Shown: positions 1 to 12,822, counted from the stretch's first letter. The stretch is 64,000 nt of DNA from Osmia lignaria lignaria (GCF_051020975.1 NW_027478160.1:16142001-16206000), one strand, 5' to 3'. Made by a program: numbers and translations. Notes: generated by a model from the letters alone, not told the origin.

Positions 1-91
1 CGGAAACGAAGCGAGCTATGGCAAAATGTTAAGAGACCTTTTTTGTAGAGAATTAAGTTTCCTACTTTTTATGTTCTATGATATTTTTTGA
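1..91. repeat. Partial monomer at left edge
   Basis: This is the last 91 bp of a monomer cut by the window edge. It begins at cggaaacgaagcg, runs through the ccttttttgtag T-tract and the gaattaagtttcctac linker, and ends just before the next tcagatgcg. It matches the equivalent part of ordinary units, so the array continues to the left of the window. Confidence 0.95.
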
Positions 92-230
92 TCAGATGCG
101 TAGTTCTCGAGATATATCAAGATATTTAAAAGTTCCGAAGCCGCACCAACATAATAGAGATACAGAAACACCGTGGCCTCTTTCTTTGAGATAACTCTGC
201 ACTATTGCGAGCCGCAAATGCCGCTTCGAG

Positions 231-1000
231 CTCAGCTGTGCAGAAGAAGAACAACAAGAAGAAGAAATATCTCGAAATATGTCCGTCAGGCCCCTTCCCT
301 TGAGATAAATCTGCAAATATCTGGGAAACGAAGCGAGCTATGGCAAAATGTTAAGAGACCTCTTTTGTAGAGAATTAAGTTTCCTACTTTTTATGTTCTA
401 TGATATTTTTTGATCAGATGCGTAGTTCTCGAGATATATCAAGATATTTAAAAGTTCCGAAGCCGCACCAACATAATAGAGGTACAGAAACACCGTGGCC
501 TCTTTCTTTGAGATAACTCTGCACTATTGCGAGCTGCAAATGCCGCTTCGAGCTTAGCTGTGCAGAAGAAGAACAACAAGAAGAAGAAATATCTCGAAAT
601 ATGTCCGTCAGACCCCTTCCCTTGAGATGAATCTGCAAATATCTCGGAAACGAAGCGAGCTATGGCAAAATGTTAAGAGACCTTTTTTGTAGAGAATAAT
701 GTTTCCTACTTTTTATGTTCTATGATATTTTTTGATCAGAAGCGTAGTTTTCGAGATATATCGAGATATTTAAATGTCCCGAAGCCGAACCAACATAATA
801 GAGATACAGAAACACCGTGGCCCCTTTCTTTGAGATAACTCTGCACTATTGCGAGCTGCAAATGCCACTTCCAGCTTAGCTGTGCAGAAGAAGAACAACA
901 AGAAGAAGAAATATCTCGAAATATGTCCGTCAGGCCCCTTCCCTTGAGATAAATCTGCAAATATCTCGGAAACGAAGCGAGCTATGGCAAAATGTTTAGA
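231..1000. repeat. Two-monomer segment duplicated 20 units away (left copy)
   Basis: This stretch matches 6671-7440 at an offset of 6440 bp, exactly 20 monomers. Shared rare variants are ctcagctgtg, ctgggaaacg, gaggtacag, gccgcttcgagctt, cagacccc, gagatgaat and gagaataatgtttcc. Only a handful of differences are visible, for example at 362, near 679 and near 755. The match fades beyond about 1000, where this copy reads aatgtttagag. Intervening units do not repeat with the same period, so this is a long-range copy rather than part of a regular HOR. Confidence 0.75.
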
Positions 1001-1501
1001 GACCTTTCTTGTAGAGAATTAAGTTTCCTACTTTTTATGTAGTATGATATTTTTTGATCAGATGCGTAGTTCTCGAGATATATCAAGATATTTAAAAGTT
1101 CCGAAGCCGCACCAACATAATAGAGATACAGAAACACCGTGGCCCCTTTCTTTGGGATAACTCTGCACTATTGCGAGCTGCAAATGCCGCTTCGAGCTTA
1201 GCTGTGCAGAAGAAGAACAACAAGAAGAAGAAATATCTCGAAATATGTCCGTTAGGCCCCTTCCCTTGAGATAAATATGCAAATATCTCGGAAACGAAGC
1301 GAGCTATGGCAAAATGTTAAGAGACCTTTTTTGTAGAGAATTAAGTTTCCTACTTTTTATGTTCTATGACATTTTTTGATCAGATGCGTAGTTCTCGAGA
1401 TATATCAAGATATTTAAAAGTTCCGAAGCCGCACCAACATAATAGAGATACAGAAACACCGTGGCCCCTTTCTTTAAGATAACTCTGCACTATTGCGAGC
1501 T

Positions 1502-2467
1502 GCAAATGCCACTTCCAGCTTAGCTGTGCAGAAGAAGAACAACAAGAAGAAGAAATATCTCGAAATATGTCCGTCAGGCCACTTCCCTTGAGATGAATCT
1601 GCAAATATCTCGGAAACGAAGCGAGCTATGGCAAAATGTTAAGAGACCTTTTTTGTAGACAATAATGTTTCCTACAATTTACGCTCTATGATATTTTTTG
1701 ATCAGAAGCGTAGTTTTCGAGATATATCGAGATATTTAAAAGTTCCGAAGCCGCACCAACATAATAGAGATACAGAAACACCGTGGCCCCTTTCTTTGAG
1801 ATAACTCTGCACTAGTGCGAGCCGCAAATGCCACTTCCAGCTTAGCTGTGCAGAGGAAGAACAACAAGAAGAAAAAATATCTCGAAATATGTCCGTCAGG
1901 CCAGTTCCTTTGAGCTGAATCTGCAAATATCTCGGAAACGAAGCGAGCTATGGCAAAATGTTAAGAGACCTTTTTTGTAGAGAATTAAGTTTTCTACTTT
2001 TTATGTTCTATGATATTTTTTGATCAGATGCGTAGTTCTCGAGATATATCAAGATATTTAAAAGTTCCGAAACCGCACCAACATAATAGAGATACAGAAA
2101 CACCGTGGCCCCTTTCTTTGAGATAACTCTGCACTATTGCGAGCTGTAAATGCCACTTCCAGCTTAGCTGTGCAGAAGAAGAACAACAAGAAGAAGAAAT
2201 ATCTCGAAATATGTCCGTCAGGCCCCTGCCCTTGAGATATATCTGCAAATATCTCGGAAACCAAGCGAGCTATGGCAAAATGTTAAGAGACCTTTTTTGT
2301 AGAGAATTATGTTTCCTACAATTTATGTTCTATGATATTTTTTGATCAGAAGCGTAGTTTTCGAGATATATCGAGATACTTAAAAGTTCCGAAGCCGCAC
2401 CAACATATTAGGGATACAGAAACACCGTGGCCCCTTTCTTTGAGATAACTGTGCACTAGTGCGAGCC
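1502..2467. repeat. 966-bp trimer, copy 1
   Basis: This is the first copy of a three-monomer block tandemly duplicated at 2468-3433. Distinctive shared variants are the gtagacaataatg linker with acgctctatg, the gaagaaaaaatat tract, ggccagttcctttgagctg, the tttctactttttatg linker, cggaaaccaagcg, gatacttaaaag and acatattaggg. By eye 1502-2546 equals 2468-3512 without a difference. The flanks break at 1501 (t against c) and at 3513 (c against a), which bounds the duplication. Confidence 0.88.
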
Positions 2468-3433
2468 GCAAATGCCACTTCCAGCTTAGCTGTGCAGAAG
2501 AAGAACAACAAGAAGAAGAAATATCTCGAAATATGTCCGTCAGGCCACTTCCCTTGAGATGAATCTGCAAATATCTCGGAAACGAAGCGAGCTATGGCAA
2601 AATGTTAAGAGACCTTTTTTGTAGACAATAATGTTTCCTACAATTTACGCTCTATGATATTTTTTGATCAGAAGCGTAGTTTTCGAGATATATCGAGATA
2701 TTTAAAAGTTCCGAAGCCGCACCAACATAATAGAGATACAGAAACACCGTGGCCCCTTTCTTTGAGATAACTCTGCACTAGTGCGAGCCGCAAATGCCAC
2801 TTCCAGCTTAGCTGTGCAGAGGAAGAACAACAAGAAGAAAAAATATCTCGAAATATGTCCGTCAGGCCAGTTCCTTTGAGCTGAATCTGCAAATATCTCG
2901 GAAACGAAGCGAGCTATGGCAAAATGTTAAGAGACCTTTTTTGTAGAGAATTAAGTTTTCTACTTTTTATGTTCTATGATATTTTTTGATCAGATGCGTA
3001 GTTCTCGAGATATATCAAGATATTTAAAAGTTCCGAAACCGCACCAACATAATAGAGATACAGAAACACCGTGGCCCCTTTCTTTGAGATAACTCTGCAC
3101 TATTGCGAGCTGTAAATGCCACTTCCAGCTTAGCTGTGCAGAAGAAGAACAACAAGAAGAAGAAATATCTCGAAATATGTCCGTCAGGCCCCTGCCCTTG
3201 AGATATATCTGCAAATATCTCGGAAACCAAGCGAGCTATGGCAAAATGTTAAGAGACCTTTTTTGTAGAGAATTATGTTTCCTACAATTTATGTTCTATG
3301 ATATTTTTTGATCAGAAGCGTAGTTTTCGAGATATATCGAGATACTTAAAAGTTCCGAAGCCGCACCAACATATTAGGGATACAGAAACACCGTGGCCCC
3401 TTTCTTTGAGATAACTGTGCACTAGTGCGAGCC
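2468..3433. repeat. 966-bp trimer, copy 2
   Basis: This is the second tandem copy of the 1502-2467 block. Identity continues about 79 bp beyond the copy, to 3512. There this copy reads ggccccttccc while the first reads ggccacttccc. Apparent identity over more than 1 kb indicates a very recent exchange compared with neighbouring monomers. Confidence 0.88.
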
Positions 3434-6400
3434 GCAAATGCCACTTCCAGCTTAGCTGTGCAGAAGAAGAACAACAAGAAGAAGAAATATCTCGAAATAT
3501 GTCCGTCAGGCCCCTTCCCTTGAGATAAATCTGCAAATATCTCGGAAACGAAGCGAGCTATGGCAAAATGTTAAGAGACCTTTTTTGTAGAGAATTATGT
3601 TTCCTACTTTTTATGTTCTATGATATTTTTTGATCAGACGCGTAGTTCTCGAGATATATCAAGATATTTAAAAGTTCCGAAGCCGCACCAACATAATACA
3701 GATACAGAAACACCGTGGCCCCTTTCTTTGAGATAACTCTGCACTAGTGCGAGCCGCAAATGCCACTTCCAGCTTAGCTGTGCAGAAGAAGAACAACAAG
3801 AAGAAGAAATATCTCGAAATATGTCCGTCAGGCCCCTTCCCTTGAGATAAATCTGCAAATATCTCGGAAACGAAGCGAGCTATGGCAAAATGTTAAGAGA
3901 TCTTTTTTGTAGAGAATTAAGTTTCCTACTTTTTATGTTCTATGATATTTTGTGATCAGATGCGTAGTTCTCGAGATATATCAAGATATTTAAAAGTTCC
4001 GAAGCCGCACCAACATAATACAGATACAGAAACACCGTGGCCCCTTTCTTTGAGATAACTCGGCACTAGTGCGAGCCGCAAATGCCACTTCCAGCTTAGC
4101 TGTGCAGAAGAAGAACAACAAGAAGAAGAAATATCTCGAAATATGTCCGTCAGGCCCCTTCCCTTGAGATAAATCTGCAAATATCTCGGAAACGACGCGA
4201 GCTGTGGCAAAATGTTAAGAGACCTTTTTTGTAGAGAATTATGTTTCCTACTTTTTATGTTCTATGATATTTTTTGATCAGACGCGTAGTTCTCGAGATA
4301 TATCAAGATATTTAAAAGTTCCGAAGCCGCACCAACATAATAGAGATACAGAAACACCGTGGCCCCTTTCTTTGAGATATCTCTGCACTATTGCGAGCTG
4401 CAAATGCCACTTCCAGCTTAGCTGTGCAGAAGAAGAACAACAAGAAGAAGAAATATCTCGAAATATGTCCGTGAGGCCCCTTCCCTTGAGATAAATCTGC
4501 AAATATCTCGGAAACGAAGCGAGCTATGGCAAAATGTTAAGAGACCTTATTTGTAGAGCATTAAGTTTCCTACTTTTTATGTTCTATGATATTTTGTGAT
4601 CAGATGCGTAGTTCTCGAGATATATCAAGATATTTAAAAGTTCCGAAACCGCACCAACATAATAGAGATACAGAAACACCGTGGCCCCTTTCTTTGAGAT
4701 AACTCTGCACTATTGCGAGCTGTAAATGCCACTTCCAGCTTAGCTGTGCAGAAGAAGAACAACAAGAAGAAGAAATATCTCGAAATATGTCCGTCAGGCC
4801 CCTTCCCTTGAGATAAATCTGCAAATATCTCGGAAACGAAGCGAGCTATGGCAAAATGTTAAGAGACCTTTTTTGTAGAGAATTAAGTTTCCTACTTTTT
4901 ATGTTCTATGATATTTTTTGATCAGATGCGTAGTTCTCGAGATATATCAAGATATTTAAAAGTTCCGAAACCGCACCAACATAATAGAGATACAGAAACA
5001 CCGTGGCCCCTTTCTTTGAGATAACTCTGCAATATTGCGAGCTGTAAATGCCACTTCCAGCTTAGCTGTGCAGAAGAAGAACAACAAGAAGAAGAAATAT
5101 CTCGAAATATGTCCGTCAGGCCCCTGCCCTTGAGATATATTTGCAAATATCTCGGAAACCAAGCGAGCTATGGCAAAATGTTAAGAGACCTTTTTTGTAG
5201 AGAATTATGTTTCCTACAATTTATGTTCTATGATATTTTTTGATCAGAAGCGTAGTTTTCGAGATATATCGAGATATTTAAAAGTTACGAAGCCGCACCA
5301 ACATAATAGAGATACAGAAACACCGTGGCCCCTTTCTTTGAGATAACTCTGCAATAGTGCGAGCCGCAAATGCCACTTCCGGCTTAGCTGTGCAGAAGAA
5401 GAACAACAAGAAGAAGAAATATTTCGAAATATGTCCGTCAGGCCCCTTTCCTTGAGATAAATCTGCAAATATCTCGGAAACGAAGCGAGCTATAGCAAAA
5501 TGTTAAGAGACCTTTTTTGTAGAGAATTAAGTTTCCTACTTTTTATGTTCTATGATATTTTTTGATCAGAAGCGTAGTTTTCGAGATATATCGAGATATT
5601 TAAAAGTCCCGAAGCCGAACCAACATAATAGAGATACAGAAACACCGTGGCCCCTTTCTTTGAGATAACTCTGCACTATTGCGAGCTGCAAATGCCGCTT
5701 CGAGCTCAGCTGTGCAGAAGAAGAACAACAAGAAGAAGAAATATCTCGAAATATGTCCGTCAGGCCCCTTCCCTTGAGATAAATCTGCAAATATCTCGGA
5801 AACGAAGCGAGCTATGGCAAAATGTTAAGATACGTTTTTTGTAGAGAATTATGTTTCCTACAATTTATGTTGTATGATATTTTTTGATCAGAAGCGTAGA
5901 TTTCGAGATATATCGAGATATTTAAAAGTTCCGAAGCCGCACCAACATAATAGAGATACAGAAACACCGTGGCCCCTTTCTTTGAGATAACTCTGCACTA
6001 GTGCGAGCCGCAAATGCCACTTCCAGCTTATCTGTGCAGAAGAAGAACAACAAGAAGAAGAAATATCTCGAAATATGTCCGTCAGGCCCCTTCCCTTGAG
6101 ATAAATCTGCAAATATCTCGGAAACGAAGCGAGCTATGGCAAAATGTTAAGATACGTTTTTTGTAGAGAATTATGTTTCCTACAATTTATGTTCTATGAT
6201 ATTTTTTGATCAGAAGCGTAGTTTTCGAGATATATCGAGATATTTAAAGGTTCCGAAGCCGCACCAACATAATAGAGATACAGAAACACCGTGGCCCCTT
6301 TCTTTGAGATAACTCTGCACTAGTGCGAGCCGCAAATGCCACTTCCAGCTTAGCTGTGCAGAAGAAGAACAACAAGAAGAAGAAATATCTCGAAATATGT

Positions 6401-6670
6401 CCGTCAGGCCCCTTCCCTTGAGATAAATCTGCAAATATCTCGGAAACGAAGCGAGCTATGGCAAAATGTTAAGAGACCTTTTTTGTAAAGAATTATGTTT
6501 CCTACAATTTATGTTCTATGATATTTTTTGATCAGAAGCGTAGTTTTCGAGATATATCGAGATATTTAAAAGTTCCGAAGCCGCACCAACATAATAGAGA
6601 TACAGAAACACCGTGGCCCCTTTCTTTGAGATAACTCTGCACTATTGCGACCTGCAAATGCCACTTCCAG

Positions 6671-7440
6671 CTCAGCTGTGCAGAAGAAGAACAACAAGAA
6701 GAAGAAATATCTCGAAATATGTCCGTCAGGCCCCTTCCCTTGAGATAAATCTGCAAATATCTGGGAAACGAAGCGAGCTATGGCAAAATGTTAAGAGACC
6801 TTTTTTGTAGAGAATTAAGTTTCCTACTTTTTATGTTCTATGATATTTTTTGATCAGATGCGTAGTTCTCGAGATATATCAAGATATTTAAAAGTTCCGA
6901 AGCCGCACCAACATAATAGAGGTACAGAAACACCGTGGCCTCTTTCTTTGAGATAACTCTGCACTATTGCGAGCTGCAAATGCCGCTTCGAGCTTAGCTG
7001 TGCAGAAGAAGAACAACAAGAAGAAGAAATATCTCGAAATATGTCCGTCAGACCCCTTCCCTTGAGATGAATCTGCAAATATCTCGGAAACGAAGCGAGC
7101 TATGGCAAAATGTTAAGAAACCTTTTTTGTAGAGAATAATGTTTCCTACTTTTTATGTTCTATGATATTTTTTGATCAGAAGCGTAGTTTTCGAGATATA
7201 TCGAGATATTTAAAAGTCCCGAAGCCGAACCAACATAATAGAGATACAGAAACACCGTTGCCCCTTTCTTTGAGATAACTCTGCACTATTGCGAGCTGTA
7301 AATGCCACTTCCAGCTTAGCTGTGCAGAAGAAGAACAACAAGAAGAAGAAATATCTCGAAATATGTCCGTCAGGCCCCTTCCCTTGAGATAAATCTGCAA
7401 ATATCTCGGAAACGAAGCGAGCTATGGCAAAATGTTAAGA
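6671..7440. repeat. Two-monomer segment duplicated 20 units away (right copy)
   Basis: This is the partner of 231-1000. Differences specific to this copy include aagaaacc near 7118, caccgttgcc near 7259 and gagctgtaaatg near 7300. Beyond 7440 it continues into a class 2 linker (gaattatgtttcctacaatt), unlike the left copy. Confidence 0.75.
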
Positions 7441-7497
7441 GACCTTTTTTGTAGAGAATTATGTTTCCTACAATTTATGTTCTATGATATTCTTTGA

Positions 7498-7819
7498 TCA
7501 GATGCGTAGTTCTCGAGATATATCAAGATATTTAAAAGTTCCGAAGCCGCACCAACATAATAGAGATACAGAAACACCGTGGCCCCTTTCTTTGAGATAA
7601 CTCTGCACTATTGCGAGCTGCAAATGCCACTTCCAGCTTAGCTGTGCAGAAGAAGAACATCAAGAAGAAGAAATATCTCGATTAATGTCCGTCAGGCCCC
7701 TTCCCTTGAGATAAATCGGCAAATATCTCGGAAACGAAGAGGGCTATGGCAAAATGTTAAGAGACCTTTTTTGTGGAGAATTAAGTTTCCTACTTTTTAT
7801 GTTGTATGATATTTTTTGA
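7498..7819. repeat. gaacatcaag monomer class (first of nine)
   Basis: This variant class carries gaacatcaag in the purine tract. Fuller members add ctttgatcag at the start, ctcgattaatg, aaatcggcaaat, gaagagggctatgg and gtggagaatt. Members start at 7498, 9105, 10071, 11359, 12325, 17469, 19076, 19398 and 20686. The units at 11359 and 12325 keep the ordinary ctcgaaatatg. On the minus strand the caac to catc change creates an in-frame TGA that cuts the recurrent 74-codon frame. The full set of private changes (7498, 17469, 19076, 19398, 20686) is broken up in 9105, 10071, 11359 and 12325, which looks like mosaicism by conversion. Confidence 0.85.
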
Positions 7820-8141
7820 TCAGATGCGTAGTTCTCGAGATATATCAAGATATTTAAAAGTTCCGAAGCCGCACCAACATAATAGAGATACAGAAACACC
7901 GTGGCCCCTTTCTTTGAGATAACTCTGCACTAGGGCGAGCCGCAAATGCCACTTCCAGCTTAGCTGTGCAGAAGAAGAACAACAAGAAGAAGAAATATCT
8001 CGAAATATGTCCGTCAGGCCCCTTCCCTTGAGATAAATCTGCAAATATCTCGGAAACGAAGCGAGCTATGGCAAAATGTTAAGAGACCTTTTTTGTAGAG
8101 AATTAAGTTTGCTACTTTTTATGTTCCATGATATTTTTTGA

Positions 8142-9426
8142 TCAGATGCGTAGTTCTCGAGATATATCAAGATATTTAAAAGTTCCGAAGCCGCACCAAC
8201 ATAATAGAGATACAGAAACACCGTGGCCCCTTTCTTTGAGATAACTCTGCACTATTGCGAGCTGCAAATGCCACTTCCAGCTTAGCTGTGCAGAAGAAGA
8301 ACAACAAGAAGAAGAAATATCTCGAAATATGTCCGTCAGGCCCCTTCCCTTGAGATATATCTGCAAATATCTCGGAAACGAAGCGAGCTATGGCAAAATG
8401 TTAAGAGACCTTTTTTGTAGAGAATTATGTTTCCTACTTTTTATGTTCTATGATATTTTTTGATCAGACGCGTAGCTCTCGATATATATCAAGATATTTA
8501 AAAGTTCCGATGCCGCACCAACATAATAGAGATACAGAAACAGCGTGGCCCCTTTCTTTGAGATATCTCTGCACTATTGTGAGCTGCAAATGCCACTTCC
8601 AGCTTAGCTGCGCAGAAGAACAACAAGAAGAAGAAATATCTCGAAATATGTCCGTCAGGCCCCTTCCCTTGAGATAAATCTGCAAATATCTCGGAAACGA
8701 AGCGAGCTATGGCAAAATGTTAAGAGACCTTATTTGTAGAGAATTAAGTTTCCTACTTTTTATGTTCTATGATATTTTTTGATCAGATGCGTAGTTCTCG
8801 AGATATATCAAGATATTTAAAAGTTCCGAAACCGCACCAACATAATAGAGATACAGAAACACCGTGGCCCCTTTCTTTGAGATAACTCTGCACTAGTGCG
8901 AGCCGCAAATGCCACTTCCAGCTTAGCTGTGCAGAAGAAGAACAACAAGAAGAAGAAATATCTCGAAATATGTCCGTCAGGCCCCTTCCCTTGAGATATA
9001 TCTGCAAATATCTCGGAAACGAAGCGAGCTATGGCAAAATGTTAAGAGACCTTTTTTGTAGAGAATTATGTTTCCTACAATTTATGTTCTATGATATTCT
9101 TTGATCAGATGCGTAGTTCTCGAGATATATGAAGATATTTAAAAGTTCCGAAGCCGCACCAACATAATAGAGATACAGAAACACCGTGGCCCCTTTCTTT
9201 GAGATAACTCTGCACTATTGCGAGCTGCAAATGCCACTTCCAGCTTAGCTGTGCAGAAGAAGAACATCAAGAAGAAGAAATATCTCGATTAATGTCCGTC
9301 AGGCCCCTTCCCTTGAGATAAATCTGCAAATATCTCGGAAACGAAGCGAGCTATGGCAAAATGTTAAGAGACCTTTTTTGTAGAGAATTAAGTTTGCTAC
9401 TTTTTATGTTCCATGATATTTTTTGA
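8142..9426. repeat. Four-monomer block (1285 bp)
   Basis: The units start at 8142, 8464 (3-bp deletion), 8783 and 9105. The rare linker gtttgctac with gttccatg appears just before 8142 and again just before 9427, marking a repeat of the block. The following copy (9427-10392) has only three monomers because its first unit is a hybrid of the first two here. Confidence 0.75.
8464..8782. repeat. 319-bp monomer with 3-bp deletion, background 1
   Basis: The purine tract is shortened to agctgcgcagaagaacaac: one aag triplet is missing and gtgcag has become gcgcag. The unit starts with the rare cgcgtagctctcgatatat and contains cagcgtggcccc and gatatctctgcac. It is followed by the gaccttatttg linker. 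Confidence 0.9.
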
Positions 9427-10392
9427 TCAGATGCGTAGTTCTCGAGATATATCAAGATATTTAAAAGTTCCGAAGCCGCACCAACATAATAGAGATACAG
9501 AAACACCGTGGCCCCTTTCTTTGAGATAACTCTGCACTATTGCGAGCTGCAAATGCCACTTCCAGCTTAGCTGTGCAGAAGAAGAACAACAAGAAGAAGA
9601 AATATCTCGAAATATGTCCGTCAGGCCCCTTCCCTTGAGATATATCTGCAAATATCTCGGAAACGAAGCGAGCTATGGCAAAATGTTAAGAGACCTTATT
9701 TGTAGAGAATTAAGTTTCCTACTTTTTATGTTCCATGATATTTTTTGATCAGATGCGTAGTTCTCGAGATATATCAAGATATTTAAAAGTTCCGAAACCG
9801 CACCAACATAATAGAGATACAGAAACACCGTGGCCCCTTTCTTTGAGATAACTCTGCACTAGTGCGAGCCGCAAATGCCACTTCCAGCTTAGCTGTGCAG
9901 AAGAAGAACAACAAGAAGAAGAAATATCTCGAAATATGTCCGTCAGGCCCCTTCCCTTGAGATATATCTGCAAATATCTCGGAAACGAAGCGAGCTATGG
10001 CAAAATGTTAAGAGACCTTTTTTGTAGAGAATTATGTTTCCTACAATTTATGTTCTATGATATTCTTTGATCAGATGCGTAGTTCTCGAGATATATGAAG
10101 ATATTTAAAAGTTCCGAAGCCGCACCAACATAATAGAGATACAGAAACACCGTGGCCCCTTTCTTTGAGATAACTCTGCACTATTGCGAGCTGCAAATGC
10201 CACTTCCAGCTTAGCTGTGCAGAAGAAGAACATCAAGAAGAAGAAATATCTCGATTAATGTCCGTCAGGCCCCTTCCCTTGAGATAAATCTGCAAATATC
10301 TCGGAAACGAAGAGGGCTATGGCAAAATGTTAAGAGACCTTTTTTGTGGAGAATTAAGTTTCCTACTTTTTATGTTCTATGATATTTTTTTA
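9427..10392. repeat. Three-monomer contracted copy with hybrid first unit
   Basis: This block repeats 8142-9426 with one monomer lost. The unit at 9427 matches the 8142 unit through gagatatat (to 9643), then matches the 8464 unit at gaccttatttg (from 9698). The crossover therefore falls within 9644-9697. The units at 9749 and 10071 correspond to 8783 and 9105, sharing accgcacc and atatgaagat respectively. Confidence 0.72.
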
Positions 10393-12725
10393 TCTGATGC
10401 GTAGTTCTCGAGATATATCAAGATATTTAAAAGTTCCGAAGCCGCACCAACATAATAGAGATACAGAAACACCGTGGCCCCTTTCTTTGAGATAACTCTG
10501 CACTATTGCGAGCTGTAAATGCCACTTCCAGCTTAGCTGTGCAGAAGAAGGACAACAAGAAGAAGAAATATCTCGAAATATGTCCGTCAGGCCCCTGCCC
10601 TTGAGATATATCTGCAAATATCTCGGAAACGAAGCGAGCTATGGCAAAATGTTAAGAGACGTTTTTTGTAGAGAATTATGTTTCCTACAATTTAAGTTCT
10701 ATGATATTTTTTGATCAGAAGCGTAGTTTTCGAGATATATCGAGATAATTAAAAGTTCCGAAGCCGCACCAACATAATAGGGATACAGAAACACCGTGGC
10801 CCCTTTCTTTGAGATAACTCTGCACTAGTGCGAGCCGCAAATGCCACTTCCAGCTTAGCTGTGCAGAAGAAGAACAACAAGAAGAAGAAATATCTCGAAA
10901 TATGTCCGTCAGGCCCCTTCCCTTGAGATATATCTGCAAATATCTCGGAAACGAAGCGAGCTATGGCAAAATGTTAAGAGACCTTTTTTGTAGACAATTA
11001 TGTTTCCTACAATTTATGTTCTATGATATTTTTTGATCAGAAGCGTAGTTTTCGAGATATATCGAGATATTTAAAAGTTCCGAAGCCGCACCAACATAAT
11101 AGGGATACAGAAATACCGTGGCCCCTTTCTTTGAGATAACTCTGCACTAGTGCGAGCCGCAAATGCCACTTCCAGCTTAGCTGTGCAGAAGAAGAACAAC
11201 AAGAAGAAGAAATATCTCGAAATATGTCCGTCAGGCCCCTTCCCTTGAGATATATCTGCAAATATCTCGGAAACGAAGCGAGCTATGGCAAAATGTTAAG
11301 AGACCTTTTTTGTAGAGAATTATGTTTCCTACAATTCATGTTCTATGATATTCTTTGATCAGATGCGTAGTTCTCGAGATATATCAAGATATTTAAAAGT
11401 TCCGAAGCCGCACCAACATAATAGAGATACAGAAGCACCGTGGCCCCTTTCTTTGAGATAACTCTGCACTATTGCGAGCTGCAAATGCCACTTCCAGCTT
11501 AGCTGTGCAGAAGAAGAACATCAAGAAGAAGAAATATCTCGAAATATGTCCGTCAGGCCCCTGCCCTTGAGATATATCTGCAAATATCTCGGAAACGAAG
11601 CGAGCTATGGCAAAATGTTAAGAGACGTTTTTTGTAGAGAATTATGTTTCCTACAATTTATGTTCTATGATATTTTTTGATCAGAAGCGTAGTTTTCGAG
11701 ATATATCGAGATATTTAAAAGTTCCGAAGCCGCACCAACATAATAGAGATACAGAAACACCGTGGCCCCTTTCTTTGAGATAACTCTGCACTAGTGAGAG
11801 CCGCAAATGCCACTTCCAGCTTAGCTGTGCAGAAGAAGAACAACAAGAAGAAGAAATATCTCGAAATATGTCCGTCAGGCCCCTTCCCTTGAGATATATC
11901 TGCAAATATCTCGGAAACGAAGCGAGCTATGACAAAATGTTAAGAGACCTTTTTTGTAGAGAATTATGTTTCCTACAATTTATGTTCTATGATAGTTTTT
12001 GATCAGAAGCGTAGTTTTCGAGATATATCGAGATATTTAAAAGTTCCGAAGCCGCACCAACATAATAGAGATGCAGAAACACCGTGGCCCCTTTCTTTGA
12101 GATAACTCTGCACTAGTGCGAGCCGCAAATGCCACTTCCAGCTTAGTTGTGCAGAAGAAGAACAACAAGAAGAAGAAATATCTCGAAATATGTCCGTCAG
12201 GCCCCTTCCCTTGAGATAAATCTGCAAATATCTCGGAAACGAAGCGAGCTATGGCAAAATGTTAAGAGACCTTTTTTGTAGAGAATTAAGTTTCCTACTT
12301 TTTATGTTCTATGATATTTTTTGATCAGATGCGTAGTTCTCGAGATATATCAAGATATTTAAAAGTTCCGAAGCCGCACCAACATAATAGAGATACAGAA
12401 ACACCGTGGCCCCTTTCTTTGAGATAACTCTGCACTATTGCGAGCTGCAAATGCCACTTCCAGCTTAGCTGTGCAGAAGAAGAACATCAAGAAGAAGAAA
12501 TATCTCGAAATATGTCCGTCAGGCCCCTTCCCTTGTGATAAATCTGCAAATATCTCGGAAACCAAGCGAGCTATGGCAAAATGTTAAGAGACCTTTTTTG
12601 TAGAGAATTAAGTTTCCTACTTTTTATGTTCTATGATATTTTTTGATCAGATGCGTAGTTCTCGAGATATATCAAGATATTTAAAAGTTCCGAAGCCGCA
12701 CCAACATAATAGAGATACAGAAACA

Positions 12726-12775
12726 CCGTGGCCCCTTTCTTTGAGATAACTCTGCACTATTGCGAGCTGTAAATG
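12726..12775. repeat. Internal duplicated block, copy 1 (within monomer)
   Basis: This 50-bp segment runs from ccgtggcccc to aaatg and is a diverged relative of 12838-12905 in the same monomer. Aligned words are ccgt..ggcccctt, ttgagata, tctgca, gcgagct and aaatg in the same order. It lacks an 18-bp or so insertion present in the other copy. This suggests that the 322-bp unit grew from a shorter ancestor. Confidence 0.6.
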
Positions 12776-12796
12776 CCACTTCCAGCTTAGCTGTGC

Positions 12797-12822
12797 AGAA
12801 GAAGAACAACAAGAAGAAGAAA
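12797..12822. repeat. GAA/CAA purine-rich microsatellite-like tract
   Basis: A 26-bp A/G/C tract of aag and aac triplets, with no T on the plus strand. It is where the five 3-bp deletions of the window fall, consistent with triplet slippage. Other variants here are gaggaagaac, gaagaggaac, caacgagaag, caagaataag and gaacatcaag. Confidence 0.8.

Noticed and set aside
10390..10410. Indel at tttttttatctgatgcg
   Set aside because: The unit length is unchanged. This is two substitutions (gatcag to tatctg), shared with the units at 17791, 19398 and 19720.
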